Positions 17,813 to 26,575 of a stretch of DNA of 64,000 bases are shown here, piece after piece. Source of the stretch: Sphingomonas glacialis. Its GTDB lineage: Bacteria > Pseudomonadota > Alphaproteobacteria > Sphingomonadales > Sphingomonadaceae. Position numbers and translations under genes: made by a program. The notes beneath the pieces are model-generated. The model had not been told where the DNA came from. It searched no databases and was given only the letters and a program-made list of their open reading frames with translations. Location of the stretch: assembly GCF_014653575.1 (NCBI RefSeq), contig NZ_BNAQ01000006.1, forward strand, positions 186,001-250,000. Direction: 5' to 3'. Numbering within the stretch: the first letter of the stretch is position 1; each line of letters opens with the position of its first letter.

Positions 17813-18595
17813 TCAGAGCCAGAAGATATGGTCGCGGCGAGCGCTGTGGCGAAGAAGAAGACGGTCGGGCGTTGATCGTAGCGGGTAACGACGCGACGCT
17901 AGTCCTTCAGGCGGCCGAACATGATCGCGATGCGGCTGCGGCTTCGGTAGCGGCGCTTGTCGTATTTGATGGGCACGTTCCGGGATTTTCGTCCCGGAAT
18001 GCAGGGCATTATGCCTTTGCCTGAAGAGCGTCCCTGTACCGGTCTGCGTCGTAACCGCTGTCGGCAAGCATCCAATGCGCCATGGGAAGATCGTCGAGCA
18101 GCGCTGCAGCGCCGGCGTATCGCTGACAGATCTAGCGGTCATGAAGGAGTTCAGAGGGCGACCGTTCGCGTCGGTGACGGCCTGACGCTTCGTGCTCATG
18201 CCGCCCTTGGTACGACCGATGAGCCGCCCGAGATCCCCTTTTTAACCCGCAGGCTCGATGCCGTGCGGTGTGCCTTCAGATAGATGCGTCGCTCACGATC
18301 GTCCTGGGCGTGACGCTCGCAGCGGCCAGTTCATCCATAAATGCACTAACACGCCCCTCACGCCCTACCGCCTCCATCGCATGTAGAGGCTCTTGCGCGG
18401 TCCGTACTACTTGGGCGCATCGGACCAGCACAGCCCGTTGCGGTTTGCGGTTTGCGGTTTGCGGTTTGCGGTTTGCGGTTTGCGACGAAGATGCCGCTCA
18501 ATACCCGCCGATAATCAACCCGGGGCTTGCCGTGGCTCTTGGAAAAATGCCGTTCAAGCCATCTGCTCGTCGCTCAACCGATACAGGTGGCTCAT
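17813..18595 (-). pseudogene. Degenerate IS5-family (IS427-like) transposase
   Basis: Read on the minus strand with several frameshifts and stops. From 18595 it runs MSHLYRLSDEQM, then FSKSHGKPRVDYRRVLSGIFVAN, a repeat insertion, NGLCWSDAP and AMEAVGREG. After another shift come RLIGRTKGGMSTKRQAVTDA with NGRPL, GIMPCIPGRKSRNVPIKYDK and RYRSRSRIAIMFGRLKDRRRVATRYDQRP, ending near 17813 with DHIFWL. These are the ordered landmarks of IS5/IS427 DDE transposases. At least three reading-frame breaks make it inactive. Terminal repeats were not located. Confidence 0.82.
18440..18481 (+). repeat. Heptanucleotide tandem repeat GCGGTTT, six perfect copies
   Basis: Six uninterrupted copies of GCGGTTT run from 18440 to 18481, followed by GCG. 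On the minus strand this is AAACCGC repeated inside the transposase remnant, exactly where the parent protein should read FVNRNGL. It therefore looks like a slippage expansion within the dead gene. Confidence 0.92.
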
Positions 18596-18939
18596 CGCCG
18601 TCGCCCCGCACCGCCTAATTTAGATCAAGCCACTAGCATCAATGGGCAGTAACCTTAGGCTATTGATATAATAAACATAATATATGTCATCGGACCGAAT
18701 TCTTCCTCGGTCTTCCCAACGTTTGACCGCCGACCAATCATAAGCGAGAGGGCGAAAATGCTGCCAGCGAAAATCTACGCGAACTCGATATATTCAGCGG
18801 CTTTGGCATAAAGATCGAAGTGGCGGCGGGTTATGCGAAGGCGGGGAAAAACGCGGATTGTCGACCACAGTATCAATTAAGCGGATATCATACGTGTGCA
18901 CTCGACGACCTTCCTTTCGTAGCATATAGCGTTCGGGCG
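18596..18939 (+). other. AT-rich intergenic region downstream of mccA
   Basis: About 340 bases, clearly AT-richer than the surroundings (for example around 18655-18690). Nothing gene-like, no clear terminator and no tRNA were recognised. It separates the IS5 remnant from the 3' end of the mccA-like gene. Confidence 0.5.
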
Positions 18940-20775
18940 TCAGACGAGCCTCTCTATACGCACGAGCAGGACGCCTTCGGTCACCTGACCGCCTTCACTG
19001 GCATTCAGATGGGTGACGGTGCCAGCGAACGGGGCGGCAAGACTATGCTCCATCTTCATTGCCTCCAACGTGACAAGTTTCTGCCCAGCCTTAACCGCGT
19101 TACCCACCGCCACATCGACGGCGATTATTCGTCCCGGCATAGGTGACAGAATTGCCCCGTCTGCAGCGCCGCCAGCCGCATGGCCTGAGCCCCGCCACGC
19201 GCCTAAATGCCATACTTGGCCCCGTTCCGCGATTAGGCCATCGCTCCGCGTCGAACTCTCTCCGTCCTCGGGCAGGGCAATCTCGATCTCAGCACCATCG
19301 AGCAGAAAGGTACCTGAATCGCGGCGTGCGGCGTTGAGACGGAAACCAGAGATTGGGCCGGGCGCAGCCAGCGCACGCGCGGCGCTAGCCAGTGCGTCAG
19401 CGCTTGGCCGAGGTGGCGACATAAGCGCAACGCTCTCGCGGGCAATCAGCCCCGTGTCGATTGCCGCCTTGACGAACGCTGGATGATCGAGAAGCAGGAC
19501 CAAGAAACCCGCGTTCGAGCGCACCGGCCAAACGATCGCGCCTTCGAGAGCAGCGACCAGTGACTTGCGGGCCATCTCGCGGTCAGTGCCACAGGCGATC
19601 ACTTTGGCTATCATCGGATCGTAGAAGGGCGATATTTCCGAACCCTGTTCGACGCCGGTATCGACGCGGGCCGCGCTTCCGAGGTCGAACCGTTCGAGGC
19701 GACCGATCGATGGCAGGAAACCCTTAGCGGGGTCTTCGGCGTAGAGCCGCGCCTCCATCGCCCAACCTTGGATGGCAAGCTCGTTCTGCGTCTTTGGTAG
19801 CGGCTCGCCGCTCGCAACCTGCAATTGCCATTCGACGAGATCCTGTCCGGTAATTTCCTCCGTCACCGGATGTTCGACCTGAAGCCGGGTATTCATTTCC
19901 ATGAACCAGATGCGATCGGCGCGCAGGCCATCGCTCGCGTCCGCAATGAACTCGATCGTACCGGCGCCGACATACTCGACCGCTTTGGCCGCCTTGACCG
20001 CAGCTTGGCAGATGCTGTCCCGGGTCACGGTATCCATGCCGGGGGCTGGCGCTTCCTCGATCACCTTCTGGTGGCGACGCTGGAGAGAACAATCGCGTTC
20101 GAAAAGGTGGACGACGTTGCCGTATGAATCGCCGAACACTTGGACTTCGATGTGCCGCGGGGAAAGGATATACTTTTCGATCAGCACGTCGCTATTGCCG
20201 AAGCTAGAAGCCGCCTCGCGTTGGCACGAAAGCAGCGCATCCCCAAAATCGGCGATTTCGTTAACGCGCCGCATGCCCTTACCGCCGCCGCCTGCGACTG
20301 CCTTGATCAGCACTGGATAGCCAATTTTTGCCGCTTCGGCCGAAAGCCGCTCTGGCGTCTGATCGGCTCCGAGATAGCCCGGCGTGACCGGCACACCAGC
20401 GTCAATCATGCGCTGCTTAGCGGCGTCCTTGAGGCCCATTTCGCGAATGCTGTCGGGATTTGGGCCTACCCAGATCAAGCCGGCGTCGATCACCGACTTC
20501 GCAAAATCGGCATTTTCACTCAGGAAGCCGTAGCCTGGGTGAATTGCGTCGACCCCAGTCTGTAACGCGGCGGCGATGATTTTCTCGCCCACGAGATAGC
20601 TTTCTCGCGCCGGACTTGGTCCGATACGAACGGCGGCGTCCGCTTCCCGGACATGCATCGCCGTGGCGTCGGCATCGGAATACACTGCAACCGTGCGGAT
20701 CCCCATACGCCGCGCGGTGCGGATGATGCGGCAGGCGATCTCGCCGCGATTGGCGATAAGCAAGGACTGAAGCAT
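18940..20775 (-). CDS. mccA: Methylcrotonyl-CoA carboxylase biotin-containing (alpha) subunit
   Basis: 611 residues from the ATG at 20775 (MLQSLLIANRGEIACRI, the canonical start of biotin carboxylases); the longer open frame upstream is antisense to mccB. Biotin carboxylase domain about 1-445: glycine-rich ATP grasp KAVAGGGGKGMR, ERDCSLQRRHQKVIEEAP and EMNTRLQVEHPVTE. A BCCP domain at the C terminus has the biotinylation motif EAMKMEH. With mccB 2 bp upstream and ivd beyond, it fits 3-methylcrotonyl-CoA carboxylase of leucine catabolism rather than acetyl- or propionyl-CoA carboxylase. It looks somewhat less GC-rich than mccB and ivd. It is the last gene before mobile debris. Confidence 0.9.
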   Translation of the reverse strand: MLQSLLIANRGEIACRIIRTARRMGIRTVAVYSDADATAMHVREADAAVRIGPSPARESYLVGEKIIAAALQTGVDAIHPGYGFLSENADFAKSVIDAGLIWVGPNPDSIREMGLKDAAKQRMIDAGVPVTPGYLGADQTPERLSAEAAKIGYPVLIKAVAGGGGKGMRRVNEIADFGDALLSCQREAASSFGNSDVLIEKYILSPRHIEVQVFGDSYGNVVHLFERDCSLQRRHQKVIEEAPAPGMDTVTRDSICQAAVKAAKAVEYVGAGTIEFIADASDGLRADRIWFMEMNTRLQVEHPVTEEITGQDLVEWQLQVASGEPLPKTQNELAIQGWAMEARLYAEDPAKGFLPSIGRLERFDLGSAARVDTGVEQGSEISPFYDPMIAKVIACGTDREMARKSLVAALEGAIVWPVRSNAGFLVLLLDHPAFVKAAIDTGLIARESVALMSPPRPSADALASAARALAAPGPISGFRLNAARRDSGTFLLDGAEIEIALPEDGESSTRSDGLIAERGQVWHLGAWRGSGHAAGGAADGAILSPMPGRIIAVDVAVGNAVKAGQKLVTLEAMKMEHSLAAPFAGTVTHLNASEGGQVTEGVLLVRIERLV

Positions 20776-20777
20776 CG

Positions 20778-22379
20778 TCACATCCTGAAAACGCCGAACG
20801 CTGGGCGTTCGGGTATTGGAGCATTGAGCGTCGCCGCAAACGCAAGCCCTAACACATCGCGCGTCTGCGCCGGGTCGATGATGCCGTCGTCCCACAGTCG
20901 CGCGGTCGCGTACCAGGGATTGCCCTCGTCTTCGTATTTCTGGCGGATGGGAGCCTTGAAGGCCTCGGCCTCGTCGTCCGACCAACCGTCGGCATCACGG
21001 TGCACTGTCGCCAGCACAGACGCCGCCTGCTCGCCGCCCATCACCGAGATGCGGCTGTTGGGCCAGGAGAACAGGAAGCGCGGCGAATAGGCCCGCCCGC
21101 ACATGCCGTAATTGCCCGCCCCGAAGCTCCCGCCGATCAGCACGGTGATCTTCGGCACCGTCGCCGTCGCCACCGCGGTGACGAGCTTGGCGCCATGCTT
21201 GGCGATCCCCTCGGCCTCGTATTTGCCGCCGACCATGAAGCCCGAGATGTTCTGCAGGAACAGCAGCGGGATGCGCCGCTGGCACGCGAGCTCGATGAAA
21301 TGCGCGCCCTTCTGCGCGCTTTCTGAGAACAGCACGCCGTTATTGGCGAGGATCGCGACCGGCATCCCCCAGATATGCGCGAAGCCGCAGACCAGCGACG
21401 TCCCGTACAGCGCCTTGAACTCGTGGAATTCCGACCCGTCGACCAAACGCGCGATGATCTCGTGCACGTCGTACGGCGCGCGAACGTCGCTCGGCACGAT
21501 GCCATACAGCTCCTCCGCATCGAACTTCGGCGGCCGCGGCTCCTTGAGATTGACGTCGCCCCCGCGCTGCGGCTGCAAGGTCGAGACGATGTCGCGCACG
21601 ATCGTCAGCGCATGTTCGTCATTCTCGGCGACATGATCGACCACGCCCGAGCGCCGCCCATGCGTATCGGCGCCGCCCAGTTCCTCCGCCGAGATCACCT
21701 CGCCCGTCGCGGCCTTCACCAAAGGCGGCCCCGCGAGGAAGATCGTCCCCTGCCCGCGCACGATGATCGTCTCGTCGGACATAGCGGGAACATAGGCGCC
21801 ACCCGCGGTGCACGACCCCATCACGCACGCAATCTGCGGAATGCCCTTCGCGCTCATGTTCGCCTGGTTGAAGAAGATCCGCCCGAAATGGTCGCGGTCG
21901 GGAAAGACCTCGGCCTGATGCGGCAGGTTCGCGCCGCCCGAATCGACGAGGTAGATGCACGGCAGCATGTTGGCCTCTGCAATCTCCTGCGCGCGGAGGT
22001 GCTTTTTGACGGTCAGCGGGTAATAGGTCCCGCCCTTCACCGTCGCATCGTTGCAGACGATCATGCACCGCCGCCCCGAGACGCGCCCGATCCCGGCGAT
22101 CAGGCCAGCGCCCGGCACCTCGTCGTCGTACAGCCCATTGGCGACGAGCTGGCCGATCTCGAGAAACGGCGAGCCCGGATCGAGCAACCGCTCGACGCGC
22201 TCGCGCGGGAGCAGCTTGCCGCGTGCGGTATGGCGCTCGCGGCTCTTCGCGTTGCCGCCGAGCGTAGCCTGCGCGACGTCGGCGCGCAGGCGCTCGACCA
22301 GCGCGCAATTGTACGCGGCGTTGGCGCGAAAGTTTTCGCTATCAGGCGACAGCGCGGAGGTGCGGACGGGCGCGCTCAC
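20778..22379 (-). CDS. mccB: Methylcrotonyl-CoA carboxylase carboxyltransferase (beta) subunit
   Basis: 533 residues with the two crotonase-like carboxyltransferase halves. The N-terminal half has LVDSGGANLPHQAEVFPDRD and GSCTAGGAYVPAMSDE; the C-terminal half has FLQNISGFMVGGKYEAEGIAKHG and GGSFGAGNYGMCGRAYSPRF. These sequences are typical of MCC beta rather than PCC beta. It carboxylates 3-methylcrotonyl-CoA to 3-methylglutaconyl-CoA together with mccA. It lies 46 bp after ivd and 2 bp before mccA, so the three form one operon. Confidence 0.93.
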   Translation of the reverse strand: MSAPVRTSALSPDSENFRANAAYNCALVERLRADVAQATLGGNAKSRERHTARGKLLPRERVERLLDPGSPFLEIGQLVANGLYDDEVPGAGLIAGIGRVSGRRCMIVCNDATVKGGTYYPLTVKKHLRAQEIAEANMLPCIYLVDSGGANLPHQAEVFPDRDHFGRIFFNQANMSAKGIPQIACVMGSCTAGGAYVPAMSDETIIVRGQGTIFLAGPPLVKAATGEVISAEELGGADTHGRRSGVVDHVAENDEHALTIVRDIVSTLQPQRGGDVNLKEPRPPKFDAEELYGIVPSDVRAPYDVHEIIARLVDGSEFHEFKALYGTSLVCGFAHIWGMPVAILANNGVLFSESAQKGAHFIELACQRRIPLLFLQNISGFMVGGKYEAEGIAKHGAKLVTAVATATVPKITVLIGGSFGAGNYGMCGRAYSPRFLFSWPNSRISVMGGEQAASVLATVHRDADGWSDDEAEAFKAPIRQKYEDEGNPWYATARLWDDGIIDPAQTRDVLGLAFAATLNAPIPERPAFGVFRM

Positions 22380-22425
22380 AACCCCCTCTCCCTTCGGGAT
22401 CGGGCGAAGAAAACTGGAACCGCGC

Positions 22426-23592
22426 TCACTGGGCCACCCGCTCGCTCGCGCCGATCAGCTCGCGCCCGATCAGCATCCGCCTGATCTCGTTCGTTCCAGC
22501 ACCGATATCGAGCAGTTTGGCGTCACGATAATGGCGCTCGACCGGCCAGTCCTTGGTATAGCCCGCCCCGCCCAGGGCCTGCACCGCCTCATTGGCGACC
22601 TTCACTGCATTCTCGCTCGCGAGCAAAATCGCTCCCGCCGCATCGAAGCGCGTCGTCCGCCCGTCATCGCAGCTGCGCGCCACCGCATAGACATAGGCCC
22701 GCGCCGAATTGAGCGCGACGTACATATCGGCGACCTTGGCCTGCATCAGCTGGAAGCTGCCGATCGCCTTGCCGAACTGCCGCCGCTCGCGCACGTACGG
22801 CACGACCACGTCGAGGCACGCCTGCATGATCCCGAGCTGGATGCCCGCAAGCACGGTACGCTCATAGTCGAGCCCCGACATCAGCACGCCGACGCCGCCA
22901 TTCTCCGGGCCCATAATATTCTCTTCCGGCACCTCGCAATCGGTGAAGACGAGCTCGGCGGTGGGGCTGCCGCGCATCCCCATCTTGTCGATCTTCTGGC
23001 CGATCGCGAAGCCGGGCATGTCCTTCTCGATCAGGAAGGTGGTGATGCCGCGCGAGCCCTCGCCGGTCTTCGCATAGACGACGAGCGTGTCGGCACAGGC
23101 GGCGTTGGTGATCCAGAACTTGGTGCCGTTGAGCACATAGCCGCCCTGCACCTTGTCGGCCTTGAGCTTCATGCCGACGACGTCCGAGCCGGCGCCCGCC
23201 TCGGACATGGCGAGGCTCCCGACATGCTCGCCCGAAATCAGCTTGGGGAGATATTTCGCCTTCTGCTCCGGCGACGCCCAGCGTGCGATCTGGTTGACGC
23301 ACAGGTTCGAATGCGCGCCATAGCTCAGGCCCACCGAAGCGGACGCGCGCGACACTTCCTCGCACGCGATGACATGCTCGAGATAGCCGAGCCCGAGTCC
23401 GCCATCCTCTTCCGCAACGGTGACGCCGTGCAGCCCGAGCGCGCCCATTTCGGGCCAGAGGCTCTGAGGAAACCAGTCCTCGGCATCGATCTTTGCCGCG
23501 ATCGGCGCGATCCGGTCGGTCGCGAAGCGCTGCGTCGTGTCGCGGATCATATCCGCCGTCTCGCCCAGCGCGAAGTCGAATTCTGGTGTCAT
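22426..23592 (-). CDS. ivd: Isovaleryl-CoA dehydrogenase
   Basis: 388 residues, the usual length. Acyl-CoA dehydrogenase signatures are AMSEAGAGSDVVGMKLKA and GGAGYTKDWPVERHYRDAK. The catalytic base is in the position specific to isovaleryl-CoA dehydrogenase (Glu in SGLDYERTVLAG, equivalent to human Glu254). The standard YEGT position instead reads DIGAGTNEIRR, as in IVD. It is FAD-dependent, oxidises isovaleryl-CoA to 3-methylcrotonyl-CoA and passes electrons to ETF. First gene of the ivd-mccB-mccA operon, divergent from a LysR gene 94 bp away. Confidence 0.95.
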   Translation of the reverse strand: MTPEFDFALGETADMIRDTTQRFATDRIAPIAAKIDAEDWFPQSLWPEMGALGLHGVTVAEEDGGLGLGYLEHVIACEEVSRASASVGLSYGAHSNLCVNQIARWASPEQKAKYLPKLISGEHVGSLAMSEAGAGSDVVGMKLKADKVQGGYVLNGTKFWITNAACADTLVVYAKTGEGSRGITTFLIEKDMPGFAIGQKIDKMGMRGSPTAELVFTDCEVPEENIMGPENGGVGVLMSGLDYERTVLAGIQLGIMQACLDVVVPYVRERRQFGKAIGSFQLMQAKVADMYVALNSARAYVYAVARSCDDGRTTRFDAAGAILLASENAVKVANEAVQALGGAGYTKDWPVERHYRDAKLLDIGAGTNEIRRMLIGRELIGASERVAQ

Positions 23593-23686
23593 GCAACCTC
23601 TCCCCGGGCCGTGATCAACGCGATTTAGCAGCGCTTGCTCATCCCGAAAAATTGAAGGTTTAGCGCCAACGGTATAGATGTGGCCT

Positions 23687-24580
23687 ATGATCGATCGCTA
23701 TCTCATTCGTTATTTTCTCGCGGTCATCGACCACGGAACTTTCTCCCGGGCAGCCCAGCAATGCCATGTGTCGCAACCGACGCTGTCGATCGGGATCGCC
23801 AAGCTGGAGACACTCCTTGACCGAGTGGTATTTTACCGAACCAATCGTCGCGTGGAGTTGACCCCCGCAGGCATGCGTTTCGCGACCCACGCGCGTCGAA
23901 TCGAGGCGGAGTTTGCGATCGCCGAACGAGACCTCGGCGAAGATGCGCCGACCAAGCCCCTTCGGATTGGCGTTCTTACCACCTTGCCCTCGGCCTGGAT
24001 TGGCCACGCGCTCGCCGCGGTATATCACATTCAGGCGGACGAACGGATCGAGATTGTCGAAGGACGGGCACGTGATCTTGTGCAGATGCTCGATCGCAAA
24101 CGCGTTGATGCCGTGCTCGGCCTCGTTTCCGAACACGAGTCTGCGCACCGACAGGTGTTCCGTGAAGGCTATGCAATGGCGATTGCGAGCGACCATCCTC
24201 TGGCCAAGAACGACAGTGTCTGCGCCGAGGACCTAGGCGGCGAGGCAATGATAGTTCGGCGGCACTGCGAGGCACTTCTCGATATCAGCCGTTTCTTCAC
24301 TGACCGAGGCGTACGTCCATTCATGGCGGCGAGAACGACGAGCGATGATCACGCGCTGGCGTATGTTCGAGCCGGACTCGGCATGACGGTCATGCCGCGT
24401 TGCTTTTCTGGCGCCGGCGCCGGCATCGCAATGCCTACGCTTACTGGGTTCAATCAGACCCGAAGCATAGGATTTCGTTTCGTAGAACGATCGCGACCTC
24501 GCGTAGAGCAAAGTGTTTCTTTTCAGCGGTTCGCTGCGGCACTTGGCGAGTTCGCGTCTAAGCGTGTCGCGACTGACTAG
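23687..24580 (+). CDS. LysR family transcriptional regulator
   Basis: 297 residues from the ATG at 23687; an in-frame start three codons earlier is possible. Winged HTH at about 1-60 (YFLAVIDHGTFSRAAQQCHV then SQPTLSIGIAKLE), then a periplasmic-binding-like effector domain (about 90-290, LRIGVLTTLPSAWIGH to GLGMTVMPRC). It is transcribed divergently from ivd with an intergenic region of about 95 bp, the standard arrangement for a LysR regulator controlling its neighbour. Most characterised liu operons use MerR (LiuR) or TetR regulators, so control of leucine catabolism here is inferred from position only. Confidence 0.88.
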   Translation: MIDRYLIRYFLAVIDHGTFSRAAQQCHVSQPTLSIGIAKLETLLDRVVFYRTNRRVELTPAGMRFATHARRIEAEFAIAERDLGEDAPTKPLRIGVLTTLPSAWIGHALAAVYHIQADERIEIVEGRARDLVQMLDRKRVDAVLGLVSEHESAHRQVFREGYAMAIASDHPLAKNDSVCAEDLGGEAMIVRRHCEALLDISRFFTDRGVRPFMAARTTSDDHALAYVRAGLGMTVMPRCFSGAGAGIAMPTLTGFNQTRSIGFRFVERSRPRVEQSVSFQRFAAALGEFASKRVATD

Positions 24581-24658
24581 CACGCCGGGCTGGGCGGCTC
24601 TCGAAACAGCGGGATCTGGGCGGCAACCTGTAGCGTTTTTTCGCTGATCAGCAATTGG

Positions 24659-25753
24659 TCAATCATAGGATTTTGGAATTATATTCCTATCCATAAAATG
24701 CGATATCCAATAGCGGAACATATCTTCGGTATCACACACCTTGGTAAAACCCGCTTTCCGCAGTTTGATGGTGCTGATAAAAGCCGGAGGCGGCGCAACG
24801 TCTAATCCAAACCCAAAAAGGAAGTCAGTAACAAAATGAGACTCACCTAATAGCTTATCTATACTTAAGGGCTTTAGCCTATACTTATCGACAATATTAT
24901 CCCAAACTGAGGACTTCTGCGGTAGCAGCGTTGCCAACTAGCATGGTGCATCGGGGCCGGCCTCAGCGCCTAGTGCGTCAGCGATTGCTGGCCAAACGCT
25001 GCGCCATTCGAATACGTCTCCATTTGTAATGTTGAAGACTTGATTTTGTGCTTGTGGAGCATCAGCGGCCCATACCAGCGCCTCTCCTAATAAGCGCGCA
25101 TCAAGAGCTTCTGTCACGTACGCCGCTCCGCCGGGGAAGCCAAAAGGGATTCCCTCTTCACGGCATATTGCGGCGAAGGCCCCGAGCACAGGAGCAACAT
25201 TCATAACAGCGCCATAGGCTCCACCCATTACCATAGGGGGTCGGAGGATTGTAAATCGAAAGCCTTTCTCGATGGACCTTTCCCGCAAATAGTCCTGCTG
25301 CAACCAATAGAAATTCTCGTGCGGATCTCTAGGAGAGCGTTCGCGTGCGGGTATATCTAATGGATGAATATGAAGACCGTAGGCTTTTGTTCCTTGCATG
25401 ATCGATACATGCGTTAAAAAGTTTCGCTTATTAAAAAGTGGCTCGAGACAGTTTTGAAGCATTTCAAGATTTATTTGCATTCGGTCCCTGTCGAACCAAC
25501 CCGATATTAGCCCCGGCGCTTCTGAAACGGCTGCAAAAACTACGTGGGTGATGCCACCGAGCGAGGCAAGCTCGGTATGGACTGCGTTCTTGTCGGTGAG
25601 GTCGACAGAAATATGGACAACTGAACCAGACGGCCGAAGGTCGGGCTTCCGTCGCGATAACGACACCACCTCCCAGCCGGAGTTGGCAAATGCCGCCACG
25701 GCAGATGTGCCGACAACGCCACTCGCACCAACGACAAGTACTTTCCCTACCAT
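24659..25753 (-). pseudogene. PRISE-like short-chain reductase gene, broken by an amber codon and by IS66
   Basis: The minus-strand frame from the ATG at 25753 starts MVGKVLVVGASGVVGTSAV, an NAD(P)-binding Rossmann start. It continues with NFYWLQQDYLRERS and FRFTILRPPMVMG, typical of the progesterone 5-beta-reductase/iridoid-synthase-like (PRISE) SDRs. At 24940-24938 an in-frame TAG follows GPDAPC. The same frame then continues for 92 codons (LATLLPQKSSVWDNIVDKY to MFRYWISHFMDRN) with the expected C-terminal domain of the family. Other bacterial members, as I recall, have Ser-Leu-Ala-Glu at this spot, so a TCG-to-TAG change is plausible. Separately, IS66 has removed the native ribosome binding site from the ATG. 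It was probably the last gene of the minus-strand catabolic operon. Confidence 0.82.
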
Positions 25754-25780
25754 AAAACGTATCCATCCGGCGGGTGCCGC
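25751..25780. repeat. IS66 left end: 8-bp target duplication plus inverted repeat
   Basis: CATAAAAC at 25751-25758 is the target duplication and contains the complement of the broken gene's ATG. The left inverted repeat follows at 25759-25780, starting GTATCCATCCGGCGGGTGCC. It matches the right end at 19 of 22 positions. Confidence 0.92.
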
Positions 25781-25847
25781 CTTGCGGAGTGTGGGTCGGG
25801 GATAGAGTACGTCCTTACAGTCGTACGTAAGGACGTCCGTTCCGATC

Positions 25848-26189
25848 ATGGCACAGGTAACGATATTGGCAGGGCCAGAGCGTCGGCGTCGCTGGAGCGA
25901 TGAGCAGCGCGAGCGGATTCTGGCGGATGCTCTCCGGCCTGGCGCCAGGGTTTGCGATGTGGCCCGACGCCATGACGTTGCCCGCAGCCTGATCTACGAG
26001 TGGCGTCGGGCCGCACTGCGCAGGGTGGATCCGGTGTTCGTGCCGGCGGTGGTGATGGACGAGCCGGCCGAGCAAGCGTCCGAGCCTGTCGTCGCGGCCG
26101 TGCTGGATCTGCCCGACGGCAGACGGCTGAGGATCTTCAACTCGGCGTCGCCGGCGTTGGCGGCGGCGGCGCTGAAGGCGCTGCGGTGA
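25848..26189 (+). CDS. tnpA: IS66 accessory protein TnpA (HTH)
   Basis: 113 residues. The N-terminal half has a helix-turn-helix typical of IS66 TnpA/IS3-ORF1-like proteins (RRWSDEQRERILADAL and VARRHDVARSLIYEWRR). The C-terminal part, with LDLPDGRRLRIF, matches the usual TnpA tail. Its stop overlaps the GTG of tnpB (GTGA). It is needed for transposition together with TnpB and TnpC; the exact role is unclear. Confidence 0.92.
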   Translation: MAQVTILAGPERRRRWSDEQRERILADALRPGARVCDVARRHDVARSLIYEWRRAALRRVDPVFVPAVVMDEPAEQASEPVVAAVLDLPDGRRLRIFNSASPALAAAALKALR

Positions 26190-26527
26190 TCCCACCGGGC
26201 GCGCGGGTGTGGATCGCGATGGGCCACACAGACATGAGGAAGGGGATGCAGGGCTTGGCGCTGCTCGTACAGCAGCACCTCCACCGCGATCCTCACGCGG
26301 GCGATCTCTTCGTGTTCCGGGGTCGGCTCGGATCGCTGGTCAAGATCATCTGGCACGACGGCCTGGGCATGTCGCTCTATGCGAAGCGGCTGGAGAAGGG
26401 GCGGTTCATCTGGCCCTCGGCGAACGACGGCGTCGTGTCGCTGTCAGCCTCGCAGCTGGCCTGCCTGCTCGACGGGATCGACTGGCGTAATCCGCAGTAC
26501 AGCTGGCGCCCGACGAGCGCCGGATAG
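26186..26527 (+). CDS. tnpB: IS66 accessory protein TnpB
   Basis: 113 residues starting at GTG 26186 in the GTGA overlap with tnpA; the longer open frame upstream is antisense-like and not TnpB. Family signatures are VWIAMGHTDMRKGMQGLALLV, LFVFRGRLGSLVKIIWHDG and LYAKRLEKGRFIWP (the IS66 Orf2-like protein). Not related to the RNA-guided TnpB of IS605. Confidence 0.92.
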   Translation: MIPPGARVWIAMGHTDMRKGMQGLALLVQQHLHRDPHAGDLFVFRGRLGSLVKIIWHDGLGMSLYAKRLEKGRFIWPSANDGVVSLSASQLACLLDGIDWRNPQYSWRPTSAG

Positions 26528-26575
26528 AGCATTATCGCCTTGCACCAAGGGGCGGAGAGTGATTCACTCTGCCTC

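Noticed and set aside
17544..18481. Heptamer repeats as a CRISPR array
   Set aside because: Units are 7 bp, contiguous and without spacers, and no cas genes are nearby.
24659..24937. Separate small gene starting with TTG after the reductase stop
   Set aside because: It is in the same frame directly after the TAG, has no ribosome binding site, and encodes the missing C-terminal domain of the reductase.
26186..26527. TnpB as an RNA-guided nuclease (IS605-type)
   Set aside because: It is the short IS66 Orf2 protein; the RuvC motifs and 400-residue length are absent.
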